From contig CATWSG010000003.1 of the NCBI GenBank assembly GCA_958353395.1, forward strand, positions 62,001 to 126,000: 64,000 nt of DNA, given 5' to 3'. This DNA comes from an uncultured Collinsella sp. (GTDB lineage: Bacteria; Actinomycetota; Coriobacteriia; Coriobacteriales; Coriobacteriaceae). Below are positions 1-8,669 of the stretch, piece by piece (positions within the stretch are counted from its first letter, which is position 1; each line of letters opens with the position of its first letter). Made by a program: the position numbers and the translations under genes. The notes beneath the pieces were generated by a model, which was not told the DNA's origin, ran no database searches, and was given only the letters and a program-made list of their open reading frames with translations.

Positions 1-1
1 C

Positions 2-394
2 GTCGAGCTCATGGAGCACCTCAAGACCCGCATCGCGGAGGTCGTCAAAGGTGTTGCCACGACCTATCGTACGCCGGCGACTATCGAGACGCTCTCGGAT
101 GTTCCCCCGCTCGTACTCGATGACGATATGACGCAGGCGTCGCTTGGCTACGTGGGCGCGGTGCTGCCCAAGTCCGCCTTCTTGCCACTGTTCCACGCCA
201 TGGCGAGCGAGGACTTCGCGCTTATCTCGAGCGAGATCCCGAGTGCGTACTTTACCGTGGGCGCTGCCGCGACTGATACGGACGAGCATTTTGCTCAGCA
301 CCATCCCAAGGCACGCTTTAGCGATGCCGAGTTGCCGCTCGGCGCCGCGGCTTATGCGGCAGTCGCTTTGGGCTATATCGCCGACCACCGGTAG
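2..394 (+). CDS. M20-family metallopeptidase/amidohydrolase, C-terminal part (runs off left edge)
   Basis: The frame is open from the window edge, so the start lies outside. About 130 residues are visible. The C-terminal motif M-A-S-E-D-F (near window base 200) followed by a P-x-x-Y-F-x-x-G stretch is typical of the metal-binding end of M20 peptidases such as N-acyl-amino-acid amidohydrolases and IAL-type hydrolases. The Glu-Asp of that motif lies next to the second metal site in the family. The substrate cannot be told from this fragment. It ends with TAG just before a degenerate transporter remnant. Confidence 0.75.
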   Translation, partial: VELMEHLKTRIAEVVKGVATTYRTPATIETLSDVPPLVLDDDMTQASLGYVGAVLPKSAFLPLFHAMASEDFALISSEIPSAYFTVGAAATDTDEHFAQHHPKARFSDAELPLGAAAYAAVALGYIADHR

Positions 395-445
395 CGCCCA
401 ACCTTGCCTTTCAAGCCTGCGGGCATGGCCATAAGGCCTATGCCC

Positions 446-628
446 TTGTCTTTCAAGGCAATCTTGGGCACTACCGGCGCCATCGTCTCGGGCGTGCTGT
501 TCGATGCCACGGGCTCCTTTGTGAGCACCTGGATTGTGTGCCTGGCGTGCTCTGTGGTCATGCTCGTGTTCCTGCTGGCATCCGAGCCCATCGCCGCCAA
601 GCTGCGCGCGAGCGTGGCGGGGGAGTAG
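446..628 (+). pseudogene. C-terminal remnant of an MFS transporter
   Basis: About 55 residues read as the last two membrane helices of a major facilitator transporter: a G-x-x-G-A-I-V-S-G segment, the motif L-F-D-A-T-G-S between helices, and a final hydrophobic helix ending in a basic tail. There is no start or upstream ten-helix portion. A small hairpin (about 421-446, arms around GGGCAT and ATGCCC) sits where the rest of the gene should be. I read this as a decayed 3' end left after a deletion. It could be translated from a chance upstream ATG, but is unlikely to function. Confidence 0.6.
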
Positions 629-663
629 ACGTCCGTCGCTCTTTGCTGTTCGCCCCGTTCTGT

Positions 664-727
664 CCGTGGCCGCCTAGGAAGCCGAATGGATGCTCGTACC
701 GTCATTCGGTTTCCTAGGCGGCCACGG
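664..727. repeat. Intergenic hairpin 1 of a cluster of three
   Basis: Arms of 25 bases (664-688 and 703-727) pair at 24 of 25 positions around a 14-base loop. The arm core is GGCCGCCTAGGAA. No T-run follows, so it is not a standard terminator. The next two hairpins follow almost immediately. Confidence 0.8.
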
Positions 728-738
728 GCCCACGAAAT

Positions 739-800
739 GATCCGTTTTCCTCCGTCCCCAACGGATCATGTGATTCGAAGGGGACGGAGGAAAGCGAATC
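739..800. repeat. Intergenic hairpin 2, dispersed GGGGACGGAGGAAA element
   Basis: The 21-base arms (739-759 and 780-800) differ at two positions. They contain TCCTCCGTCCCC and its complement. The left arm plus part of the loop forms a smaller palindrome with ends GATCCGTT and AACGGATC. That smaller unit recurs almost unchanged, inverted, at 55884-55914. Confidence 0.8.
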
Positions 801-805
801 AGCTG

Positions 806-869
806 CCGCGGCGGCGCATCTGGCCGAACGAGCCCCCATACCCTCGTTCGGTCAGATGCGCCGCCGCGG
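806..869. repeat. Intergenic hairpin 3 of the cluster
   Basis: Arms of 27 bases (806-832 and 843-869) match at 26 positions, with a 10-base loop. The core is GCGGCGCATCTG. The right arm ends about 15 bases upstream of the hisS -10 box, so the structure abuts the hisS promoter. Confidence 0.8.
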
Positions 870-884
870 TTTGTGTTTGTGCCG

Positions 885-890
885 TATAAT
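885..890 (+). promoter_or_regulatory. -10 box of the hisS promoter
   Basis: A perfect TATAAT lies about 43 bases before the hisS start. A weak -35 (TTGTGT-like) sits in the bases directly after hairpin 3. Confidence 0.5.
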
Positions 891-932
891 GACCACTACC
901 TATGACGCGATACAAAAGAAAGGTGTTTGCCC

Positions 933-2246
933 ATGCAGGCACAGAAGGCGGAGGGAACCCGCGACCTTATCGGCGCCGAGATGCGCGCCTGGCAAAAGAT
1001 GCAGCAGATCGCTGCCGGCGTATTCGAGCCGTTTGGCTTTAAGCCCATCGAGACGCCCGCGATCGAGCAAGTGGACGTGTTTGTCCACGGTATCGGCCAG
1101 TCGACCGACGTCGTGCGCAAGGAGATGTTCCGCGTGTTTAGCGGCGCCAACCTTGAGCGCGTCTTTACCGAGGGTACCGATACCAAGCTCAAGCCCAAGC
1201 AGCGCCTGGCGCTTCGCCCCGAGGGCACGGCCGGTGTGGTGCGCGCCGTCGTGGAGAACAACCTGGTGCCTCAGGGCTCCACGCCGTTTAAGGCCTACTA
1301 TGCCGAGGCCATGTTCCGCGGCGAGCGTCCCCAGAAGGGTCGTCTGCGTCAGTTCCACCAGGTGGGCATCGAGTGGCTCGGTGCTCCCGATCCGGCGGCA
1401 GACGCCGAGTGCATCATTATGCTCATGGAGTTCTACAAGCGCCTGGGCTTCGATCTTTCCAAGCTTCGTCTGCTCATTAACTCGATGGGCGATGCCCAGT
1501 GCCGTCCGGCCTATCGCGAGCAGGTCAAGCAGTTCATTCTCGATCACGCCGACGAGATGTGCGACGAGTGCCGCGAGCGCGCCGAACTTAACCCGCTGCG
1601 CGCCTTCGACTGCAAGAACGACCACTGCCGCGAGATCATGGCCGAGGCCCCGCTGATGGGCGACAACCTGTGCGACGAGTGCCGCGAGCACTACGAGCAG
1701 GTCAAGCGTTATCTGGATGCCGCCGGCATCGAGTATGTCGAGGATCCCACCTTGGTGCGCGGCCTGGACTACTACACCCGCACCGTTTTTGAGGTCGAGG
1801 CCCCCGGTGCCGGTGTCGGCTCCATCGGTGGCGGCGGTCGCTACGACGGCCTGGTCGAGCTCGAGGGCGGCAAGCCTACGGCCGGCGTCGGCTTCGCCGT
1901 TGGTTTCGAGCGCGCCCTGCTGGCCCTGCAGGCTTTTGGCAGTGACCTGGGCGCCGATGAGACCCCGTGTGTCTACGTCGCCAACGCCGGCAAGGAGTTG
2001 CGCCAGAACGTTTTTGCCATTACGCAGGAGCTTCGCGCTGCAGGTATCGTGACCGAGGCCGACTACCAGGGTCGTTCGCTCAAGGCTCAGTTTAAGCAGG
2101 CCGACAAGGTGGGCGCTAAGCTCATCCTAGTCCTGGGCGGCGACGAGCTCGCCGCCGGCAAGGTCAAGGTACGCGACATGCAGAGCCATGACGAGGTCCT
2201 CGTCGATCTGGCCAACGTGGTCGAGGCGGTTCGCGAGCGCCTGTAG
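933..2246 (+). CDS. hisS: Histidine--tRNA ligase
   Basis: Cytoplasmic class II aminoacyl-tRNA synthetase charging tRNA-His; 437 residues, normal length. Visible are the N-terminal E-G-T-R-D motif, motif 2 as L-R-P-E-G-T near residue 95, the histidine-specific G-L-D-Y-Y-x-R-T stretch near residue 277, a G-G-G-G-R-Y-D-G loop and motif 3 G-V-G-F-A-V-G-F-E-R. The C-terminal anticodon-binding domain starts near residue 330. I chose ATG 933 because GAAAGG (918-923) is 9 bases upstream; an in-frame TTG at 927 sits too close. The gene stands alone, with its own promoter and a terminator at 2306. Confidence 0.97.
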   Translation: MQAQKAEGTRDLIGAEMRAWQKMQQIAAGVFEPFGFKPIETPAIEQVDVFVHGIGQSTDVVRKEMFRVFSGANLERVFTEGTDTKLKPKQRLALRPEGTAGVVRAVVENNLVPQGSTPFKAYYAEAMFRGERPQKGRLRQFHQVGIEWLGAPDPAADAECIIMLMEFYKRLGFDLSKLRLLINSMGDAQCRPAYREQVKQFILDHADEMCDECRERAELNPLRAFDCKNDHCREIMAEAPLMGDNLCDECREHYEQVKRYLDAAGIEYVEDPTLVRGLDYYTRTVFEVEAPGAGVGSIGGGGRYDGLVELEGGKPTAGVGFAVGFERALLALQAFGSDLGADETPCVYVANAGKELRQNVFAITQELRAAGIVTEADYQGRSLKAQFKQADKVGAKLILVLGGDELAAGKVKVRDMQSHDEVLVDLANVVEAVRERL

Positions 2247-2305
2247 CGCATGATTTTTGAGCTGAGGGCCTGCTAACGTGCCCTGCTCATGGAGAGCGAT
2301 TGTTA

Positions 2306-2343
2306 CGGGGGTGTTTCGCATTTATGCGGAATGCCCCCGTTTG
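2306..2343 (+). terminator. Rho-independent terminator of hisS
   Basis: A G/C-rich stem with arms CGGGGG...CGCAT and ATGCG...CCCCCG closes on a two-base loop and is followed by TTT. Confidence 0.75.
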
Positions 2344-2430
2344 CATATGCCGCCCACCGAGAAATACGACCATTTGGGGCAAAAAGCCTTGCAATGCAGA
2401 AAATACTTTTGTGTGGTAAAGCGCAATCAG

Positions 2431-2460
2431 TGTCGAAAGTATTTCTCAAGCGCCTATAAT
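2431..2460 (+). promoter_or_regulatory. Promoter of ppc
   Basis: TATAAT at 2455-2460 with a poor -35 (TGTCGA, 18-base spacing). An inverted repeat (AAAATACTTT near 2400 and AAAGTATTT near 2437) flanks the -35 and could bind a regulator. Confidence 0.45.
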
Positions 2461-2504
2461 GAATACCGCATGTTACGTGCATAGAAGGAGGAATGGGAGG
2501 AAAC

Positions 2505-5318
2505 GTGGCTGAGAACCTAAGCAACCAGTCTGTACCCGAAGCCGCGGCGCGCGTCGCTGCCGTGGTCAACCGCCTCGTTAACCGAATCGGCTCGAATGCC
2601 GAGTCCAGGGAGCGTCTCGCCGAGATCGAGATCCCCGAGGAGCTGCGCGACAATCTGGCGCTGTTCTTGCGCCTGGAGCGCCGTGTGCTTAGCGAGTATG
2701 ATCCCGAGATCGCGGACCTGTTCGACAAGATTTTGACAGCCGAGATTGTGGTCAATGCCGGCAACCCCGGTACCTGCGCTGCCGACGAAGCCGTCGACGA
2801 GCAGGGCGTGCCCACCGCCGACGAGCCCACTGCCGTGGCATTTCGTGAGGTCGTCGATTTGATCGACAGCCTGCCGCTCGATAAGCAGCAGGTCATTGTC
2901 CGCGCCTTTACGAGCTTTTTCCATCTGGCAAACCTGTCGGAGGAGAACTACCGTGTGGCGCAGCTGCGCGAGCGCGAGGCCGGTGCGTCGACCGATACCG
3001 AGGTCGATCCTGCCAACGAGCTTACCGTTGCCTATCACCAGCTGGTGAATGAGCTGGGTGTCGAGGGTGCCAACGAGCTGCTCGACAAGCTCGAGTTCCA
3101 CCCTGTCTTTACCGCACATCCCACCGAGGCCCGTCGTAAGGCCGTCGAGGGCAAGATCCGCCGTATCTCCAACCTGCTGGAGGAGCGTCCGCGTCTGGGC
3201 GGCTCCGACCTGGTGGAGAACGAGCGCCATATGCTGCAGGAGATCGACGCCCTGGTGCGTACGAGCCCCATCGCGCTCAAGAAGCCCACGCCGGTCGAGG
3301 AAGCCGATACCATCATCGACATCTTCGATAACACGCTGTTCGACGTTATCCCCGTTATCTATCGTCGTTTTGACGATTGGGTGCTGGGCGACAAGGCCGG
3401 TACTGTGCCGCCGCTGTGCCCGGCGTTCTTCCATCCCGGCAGCTGGATCGGTTCCGACCGCGACGGTAACCCCAACGTCACCGCCAAGGTGAGCCGTGAG
3501 GTCGCCGCCAAGTACTTTACGCACATGGTGCTCAAGCTCGAGGACAAGTGCCGCCACATCGGCCGCAACCTCACGCTCGAGGCTACCTACAGCAAGCCGT
3601 CGGCCGAGCTCATTAACCTGTGGAACCATCAGGTCGAGATGAGCCCTCGGTACACGGCCCGCGCCGAGCTGATCTCCGAGCACGAGCCGCATCGCGCCGT
3701 CATGCTCGTCATGGCCGACCGTCTGAACGCCACCGTGCGCCGTATCACCGACACCATGTACCACAGCGCCGACGAGTTCCTGGATGACCTGCGCGTCGTC
3801 CAGCGTTCGCTGGCCGCCTGCGGTGCCGTCCGTGCCGCCTACGGCCCGGTCCAGACCATCATCTGGCAAGTCGAGTCCTTCGGCTTCCATATGGTCGAGA
3901 TGGAGTTCCGTCAGCACTCCGTGGTGCATGCCCGCGCCCTCAAGGATATCCACGAGAACGGTATCCATGGCGACCTGCAGCCCATGACGCGCGAAGTCAT
4001 CGATACCTTCCGTGCCATCGGCTCCATCCAAAAGCGCTACGGCAAGAAGATGGCGCACCGCTACATCATCTCGTTTACCAAGAGCGCTCAGCACGTGGCT
4101 GACGTCTTTGAGCTGGCCCACCTGTCCTTCGCGCACGAGGAGGACGTTCCCGAGCTCGACGTGATCCCGCTGTTCGAGCAGCTCGAGGACCTCGAGGGCT
4201 GCGTCGACGTGCTCGACCAGATGCTTACGTTGCCCGTGGTGCAAAAGCGCCTTGCCCAGACCAACCGCCGCATGGAGGTCATGCTGGGCTACTCCGACTC
4301 CTCCAAGGATGCCGGTCCTACCACGGCCATGCTCGCGCTGCACTCCGCGCAGGAGCGCATCGCCAAGTGGGCCGAGAAGAACGATATCGACCTGGTGCTC
4401 ATGCACGGTCGCGGCGGCGCCGTGGGCCGTGGCGGCGGCCCGGCCAACAAGGCCGTGCTGGCGCAGCCCAAGGGTTCGGTCAACTGCTTCTTTAAGCTCA
4501 CCGAGCAGGGCGAGGTCATCTTTGCCCGTTACGGCAACCGCACGCTGGCTCAGCGCCATGTTGAGTCCGTTGCCGCCGCAACGCTTTTGCAGTCGGCCCC
4601 GAGTGTCGAGAAGACCAACACCGAGACCACGCAGAAGTTCTGGGATATGGCCGAGAAGCTCAACGCCGCAAGCCACGAGCGCTATCTGGACCTGCTGAAC
4701 ACCGAGGACTTTACACCGTGGTTCTCGACCGTGACGCCGCTGACCGAGGTCGGCTTGCTGCCGATTGGCTCGCGTCCCGCCAAGCGCGGCTTGGGTGCCA
4801 AGTCGCTCGACGACCTGCGTACCATTCCGTGGATCTTCAGCTGGAGCCAGGCGCGCATTAACCTGGCCGCTTGGTACGGCCTGGGCACCGCCTGCGAGCA
4901 GCTGGGCGATCTTGACCAGCTCAAGGCTGCCTACCAGGAGTGGCCGTTCTTCCGTACCTTTATCGACAACATCGAGATGTCGATCGCCAAGACCGACCAG
5001 CGCATCGCCAAGATGTATCTGCACCTGGGCGATCGCCAGGATCTGTCCGAGAAGGTCTTTACCGAGATGCAGCTCACCCGTAAGTGGGTCCTTGCCATCG
5101 TCGGTGATGAGTGGCCGCTGCAGCGTCGTCGCGTGCTCGGCTGCGCCGTTCGCGTGCGTAACCCCTACGTCGACGCTCTGTCCATCGCCCAGGTCCGCGC
5201 CCTTCGCGAGGTGCGCATGAATCAGGACGAGATGGCCGAGGAGAAGAAGGCCGAGTACATGAGCCTGATTCTTTCGACTGTGACCGGCGTCTCGGCAGGT
5301 TTGCAGAACACGGGGTAA
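2505..5318 (+). CDS. ppc: Phosphoenolpyruvate carboxylase
   Basis: Fixes bicarbonate onto phosphoenolpyruvate to give oxaloacetate, refilling the C4 pool for fermentation to succinate and for aspartate synthesis. It is 937 residues, the full bacterial length. Family motifs are present: F-T-A-H-P-T-E-A near residue 200, S-D-R-D-G-N-P near 320, G-Y-S-D-S-S-K-D near 595, the mobile loop G-R-G-G-A-V-G-R-G-G-G-P near 640, and the invariant C-terminus Q-N-T-G. I prefer GTG 2505 (GGGAGG four bases upstream) to ATG 2493, which touches the preceding AAGGAGG. Monocistronic; the large hairpin at 5341 follows. Confidence 0.97.
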   Translation: MAENLSNQSVPEAAARVAAVVNRLVNRIGSNAESRERLAEIEIPEELRDNLALFLRLERRVLSEYDPEIADLFDKILTAEIVVNAGNPGTCAADEAVDEQGVPTADEPTAVAFREVVDLIDSLPLDKQQVIVRAFTSFFHLANLSEENYRVAQLREREAGASTDTEVDPANELTVAYHQLVNELGVEGANELLDKLEFHPVFTAHPTEARRKAVEGKIRRISNLLEERPRLGGSDLVENERHMLQEIDALVRTSPIALKKPTPVEEADTIIDIFDNTLFDVIPVIYRRFDDWVLGDKAGTVPPLCPAFFHPGSWIGSDRDGNPNVTAKVSREVAAKYFTHMVLKLEDKCRHIGRNLTLEATYSKPSAELINLWNHQVEMSPRYTARAELISEHEPHRAVMLVMADRLNATVRRITDTMYHSADEFLDDLRVVQRSLAACGAVRAAYGPVQTIIWQVESFGFHMVEMEFRQHSVVHARALKDIHENGIHGDLQPMTREVIDTFRAIGSIQKRYGKKMAHRYIISFTKSAQHVADVFELAHLSFAHEEDVPELDVIPLFEQLEDLEGCVDVLDQMLTLPVVQKRLAQTNRRMEVMLGYSDSSKDAGPTTAMLALHSAQERIAKWAEKNDIDLVLMHGRGGAVGRGGGPANKAVLAQPKGSVNCFFKLTEQGEVIFARYGNRTLAQRHVESVAAATLLQSAPSVEKTNTETTQKFWDMAEKLNAASHERYLDLLNTEDFTPWFSTVTPLTEVGLLPIGSRPAKRGLGAKSLDDLRTIPWIFSWSQARINLAAWYGLGTACEQLGDLDQLKAAYQEWPFFRTFIDNIEMSIAKTDQRIAKMYLHLGDRQDLSEKVFTEMQLTRKWVLAIVGDEWPLQRRRVLGCAVRVRNPYVDALSIAQVRALREVRMNQDEMAEEKKAEYMSLILSTVTGVSAGLQNTG

Positions 5319-5340
5319 TCGATAGCCCTGTAATCGTCCG

Positions 5341-5464
5341 GGTCCGCCATCAGTTTACTTTTAGGCACGTCCTCGGACATGCAAGAAGCCCTCGCTGCGC
5401 ACTTCGTGCGGCGAGGGCTTCTTGCGTCCTGCGGAGTGTGCCTAAAAGTAAACTGATGGCGGAC
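5341..5464. repeat. 124-base nested hairpin element (long-hairpin family, copy 1)
   Basis: Outer arms 5341-5368 and 5437-5464 are perfect 28-base complements. Inside is a second hairpin: arms around CAAGAAGCCCTCGC and its complement, then GCGCAC/GTGCG. A copy with different outer arms but the same core lies at 8390-8512. It follows ppc by 22 bases and may also stop ppc transcription. Confidence 0.85.
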
Positions 5465-5645
5465 CCTGCGATGTCCGGTCTTCGGTGGATTACTGCTGGG
5501 GGAATAATGGCGCGCTTCGCGCGTTTGGAAAGGGCTTCGTGCTGCGGAATGCATTCAGAGGGAAACCCATCGGGTCCCTTCTTCTTCGGTCTTCAGGGAT
5601 TAAAGCTGATGAAAATAAAGTGTGCTTCGCGCCTGATGTGGAGTG

Positions 5646-5738
5646 CGGCGAGGGCTTCTTGCGTCCTGTGGAGCGTGCCTAAAAGTAAACCTATGGCGGG
5701 CCCTGCGATGTCCGACCTTTGGCGGATCAGCCGCTGGG
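5646..5738. repeat. Half copy of the long-hairpin element
   Basis: This repeats the right half of copy 1 plus its right flank (about 5409-5500) in direct orientation with scattered changes: GGCGAGGGCTTCTTGCGTCC, then GTGCCTAAAAGTAAAC, then CCTGCGATGTCCG. The left half is absent, so it cannot fold into the full hairpin. Confidence 0.75.
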
Positions 5739-6308
5739 TGAGGGTGGTGCTTGGGGCGACGTGCAAAAAACGGAGTTTTCAGCAGCCAAAGATTGATGCA
5801 TAAGGCCATAGCCGGCTTTCGCTGCCTTTGTTGATGCTTTTGCACGACAATTGGGCCTTGGCGATGCCCGTATACGGCTGGTTTCTCGCCGCATGCTATC
5901 CAGATGGGACGAGTCATGAGGACTATCTACCTTTTGAAAGACTTTTGACACCAAAATCTTATCCCGCGATGCTGAATACTCGCAAAAATGCACGCTCCGG
6001 AGGGTACTACCCTGTTACGGCTAGAAATCCATGCGCCATTATATGCAATTAGTTGACGTATTTATGCAAGATGACTTACGCGCGCATGCCATCGGGGTGG
6101 ACGTTCGTCTCGGCATTGCGTTGACCATCCTGCCCATAGTGTCTTTTACAGGCGGCTGCGGTCCTGTTTGGGATCGCGGCCGTTTTGTTGTGGGTCAAAT
6201 ATGAACGTTGTGTTAATGAGTCGGTGGACGGTGGAGTTTTTCGGTGAGCGGCGTATCCTTCCAACGGTTTAACTAGTGTGTCAGTTGAAAGGAAGAGGGC
6301 GCTCGTCA
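5739..6308. other. Gene-free stretch before larA
   Basis: No frame here has a credible start or a recognisable product, and base composition is lower in G+C than the neighbours. It must hold the larA promoter, but I cannot single out -35 and -10 boxes with confidence. It may be decayed coding sequence. Confidence 0.4.
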
Positions 6309-7586
6309 TTGTTTGAATGTGAACTGCCGTTTGACCACAAGACGTTGCATCTGGAGCTCGAGGATAAGAACTTCGCGGGTGTGATGGAGGGTCATCAAAA
6401 CGAGTTTAAGACCACGAAATCGCAGGAAGAGCTGGTAGACGAGTCACTTGCCAACCCTTATGGCTCGCCTTCGCTCGAGGAGCTTTGCGCTGGCAAGAAG
6501 GACATTGTCATCATTAGCTCCGACCATACGCGTCCCGTTCCCTCGCGTGTGACCATGCCTATTCTGCTGCATCACATCCACTCCGCTGCGCCTGAGGCGC
6601 GCGTTCGCATTCTGGTTGCTACGGGTATGCATCGTCCGTCGACGCACGAGGAGCTCGTCAACAAGTACGGCGAGGAGATCGTTGCCAACGAGGAAATCGT
6701 TATGCACGTCGCGACTGACGACAGCATGATGAAAAAGATCGGCACCCTGCCTTCTGGCGGCGAGTGCATCATCAACAAGATTGCCGTCGATTGCGATCTG
6801 CTGCTTGCCGAGGGCTTTATTGAGCCGCACTTCTTTGCTGGTTTCTCTGGTAGCCGCAAGTCCGTCCTGCCTGGCATCGCCAGCTACAAGACCATCATGT
6901 ACAACCACAACGGTCAGTTTGTGAACGATTCCCATTCGCGTGCTGGCAACCTGTGCCACAACCACGTGAGCGAGGACATGTTTGCCGCTGCCGAGATGGC
7001 TCACCTTGCCTTTGTGCTGAACGTGGTGCTCAACGGCAAGCACGAGGTCATCGGCTCCTTTGCCGGCGACATTCACAAGGCACACGAGGCTGGCTGCGAG
7101 TTCGTGAAGAGCCTTGCCGGCGTTGAGCCCGTCGAGTGCGAGATCGCCATCACCACCAACGGCGGCTACCCGCTCGACCAGAACATCTACCAGGCCGTGA
7201 AGGGCATGTGCTCTGCCGAGGCCACGCTTCCCGAGGGCGGTGTGATCATCGATGTTGCCGGTTGTGCCGACGGTCACGGTGGCGAGGGCTTCTATCACAA
7301 CATCGCCGACAACGATCCGGCAGAGTTTGAGCGCGCCTGCATCGACCGTCCTAAGGACGAGACCCTGCCCGACCAGTGGACGAGCCAGATCTTTGCCCGC
7401 ATCCTGGCGCATCACCCTGTGATCATGGTCACCGACCTGTGCGATCACCAGATGCTCAAGGATATGCACATGACGCCGGTCAACACTATCGAGGAGGCGC
7501 TCAAGCTCGCCTTTGAGATGAAGGGTGCCGATGCCAAGGTGGCCGTCATTCCCGATGGCCTGGGCGTTGTCGTCGCACAGCACTAG
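6309..7586 (+). CDS. larA: Nickel-dependent lactate racemase family protein LarA
   Basis: LarA interconverts D- and L-lactate with a nickel pincer nucleotide cofactor; relatives racemise other 2-hydroxy acids, so the substrate is not certain. It is 425 residues, the usual length. Visible are S-S-D-H-T-R-P near residue 68, T-G-M-H-R-P near 108, a conserved H-F-F-A-G-F-S-G-S-R-K-S segment near 180 carrying the cofactor-linked lysine region, and G-G-Y-P-L-D-Q-N near 285. I chose TTG 6309 because GGAAGAGGG lies 9 bases upstream; an earlier GTG at 6276 has no ribosome site. A LarD-like channel follows 49 bases downstream, and the maturation genes larB/larC are convergent nearby. Confidence 0.9.
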   Translation: MFECELPFDHKTLHLELEDKNFAGVMEGHQNEFKTTKSQEELVDESLANPYGSPSLEELCAGKKDIVIISSDHTRPVPSRVTMPILLHHIHSAAPEARVRILVATGMHRPSTHEELVNKYGEEIVANEEIVMHVATDDSMMKKIGTLPSGGECIINKIAVDCDLLLAEGFIEPHFFAGFSGSRKSVLPGIASYKTIMYNHNGQFVNDSHSRAGNLCHNHVSEDMFAAAEMAHLAFVLNVVLNGKHEVIGSFAGDIHKAHEAGCEFVKSLAGVEPVECEIAITTNGGYPLDQNIYQAVKGMCSAEATLPEGGVIIDVAGCADGHGGEGFYHNIADNDPAEFERACIDRPKDETLPDQWTSQIFARILAHHPVIMVTDLCDHQMLKDMHMTPVNTIEEALKLAFEMKGADAKVAVIPDGLGVVVAQH

Positions 7587-7635
7587 TGCGTGGCCTAAAC
7601 GAATCGTTTATAACCGACAAGAAAGATAAGGTTTT

Positions 7636-8367
7636 ATGCTTACCAAACTCATCTGCGAATTCGGCGCAACGGCCCTCATGATCATCTTTGGCGTGGGCGT
7701 GCACTGCGATACCGTGCTCAAGGGCACCAAGTATCAGGGTTCCGGCCATATGTTTGCCATCACCACCTGGTCCTTTGGCATCTCGGTCTGCCTGTTTGTC
7801 TTTGGCGGCGCCGTGTGCATGAACCCGGCCATGGTGCTTGCCCAGTGCATCGTAGGCCTGGTGCCGTGGAGCAGCTGCATCCCCTTCATGATTGCCGATA
7901 TGCTCGGCGGCTTTGTGGGCGCCGTAATCGCTTGGCTTATGTATGCCGATGAGTTCAAGGCTTCCGAGGGCGTCGTCGACCCCGTTGCCCAGCGCAACAT
8001 CTTCTCGACCAACCCCACCACCGAGGGCACCAACTATGCCCGCAACTTCTTCTGCGAGGCTATCTGCACCTTCGTGTTCATCAGCGCCATCCTTGCTGCT
8101 GCTAGCCGCGCCGGCGAGAACGTTCTGATGCTCGCTATCTGCGTCGGTCTGATCGTTTGGGCTGTTGGCATGGGCATGGGCGGCATCACCGGCTTCGCCA
8201 TGAACCAGGCTCGTGACCTTGGTCCTCGCATGGCCTATCAGGTGCTGCCGATTAAGAACAAGGCTGACAACAACTGGAAGTACGGCCTGCTTGTTCCTGG
8301 CATCGCTCCGTTTGTCGGTGCCGCTCTGGCTGCACTGTTTGTGCACGGTTTCTTGGGCATGTTCTAG
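7636..8367 (+). CDS. MIP-family channel, probable lactate facilitator (LarD-like)
   Basis: A 243-residue, six-helix aquaglyceroporin-type membrane channel. The first half-helix motif N-P-A is present (M-N-P-A-M near residue 62), but the second has become N-Q-A-R-D (near 193), a change in the pore motif. In Lactiplantibacillus, larD next to larA encodes a lactic acid channel, so the position supports lactate passage; glycerol or another small solute is possible. It shares the larA transcript by spacing and orientation. Confidence 0.8.
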   Translation: MLTKLICEFGATALMIIFGVGVHCDTVLKGTKYQGSGHMFAITTWSFGISVCLFVFGGAVCMNPAMVLAQCIVGLVPWSSCIPFMIADMLGGFVGAVIAWLMYADEFKASEGVVDPVAQRNIFSTNPTTEGTNYARNFFCEAICTFVFISAILAAASRAGENVLMLAICVGLIVWAVGMGMGGITGFAMNQARDLGPRMAYQVLPIKNKADNNWKYGLLVPGIAPFVGAALAALFVHGFLGMF

Positions 8368-8389
8368 TCCAAGGCTACATAGTTGTCCG

Positions 8390-8512
8390 CTGTCCGCATG
8401 GGGTAACTTCCCAGCGCGTCCTCGGACATGAAAGAACCCCCGCTGCGCACTTCGTGCGGCGGGGGTTCTTTCGTCCTGCGGAATGCGCTGGGAAGTTACC
8501 CCATGCGGACAG
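8390..8512. repeat. 123-base nested hairpin element (long-hairpin family, copy 2)
   Basis: Outer arms 8390-8417 and 8485-8512 are perfect 28-base complements, unlike those of copy 1. The core matches copy 1: GTCCTCGGACATG, a stem AAAGAACCCCCGC with its complement, and GCGCACTTCGTGCG. Stem differences between the copies are compensated on the other side. The following 8513-8669 shows nothing recognisable. Confidence 0.85.
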
Positions 8513-8669
8513 CTGCGGGATCTTAGTCGCGTTGGAACAAGCAACCCGACATATATATCTGAATTTGGATGGGAGGGGCTTGTTGCTGGTAGGGGCGTTG
8601 AAGTGCGAGTGACGCTTTGGGATGCGTGGCGGCCTGGGTTGGGGCGATGCTTTGGGATGAGGTTCTTAC

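Noticed and set aside
2517..5024. An 835-codon minus-strand frame opposite ppc
   Set aside because: It mirrors a fully conserved carboxylase gene, and its Gly/Val/Leu-rich translation matches no family.
5438..6052. Several short frames between ppc and larA
   Set aside because: They cross the long-hairpin copy and its half repeat, lack ribosome sites and code for nothing recognisable.
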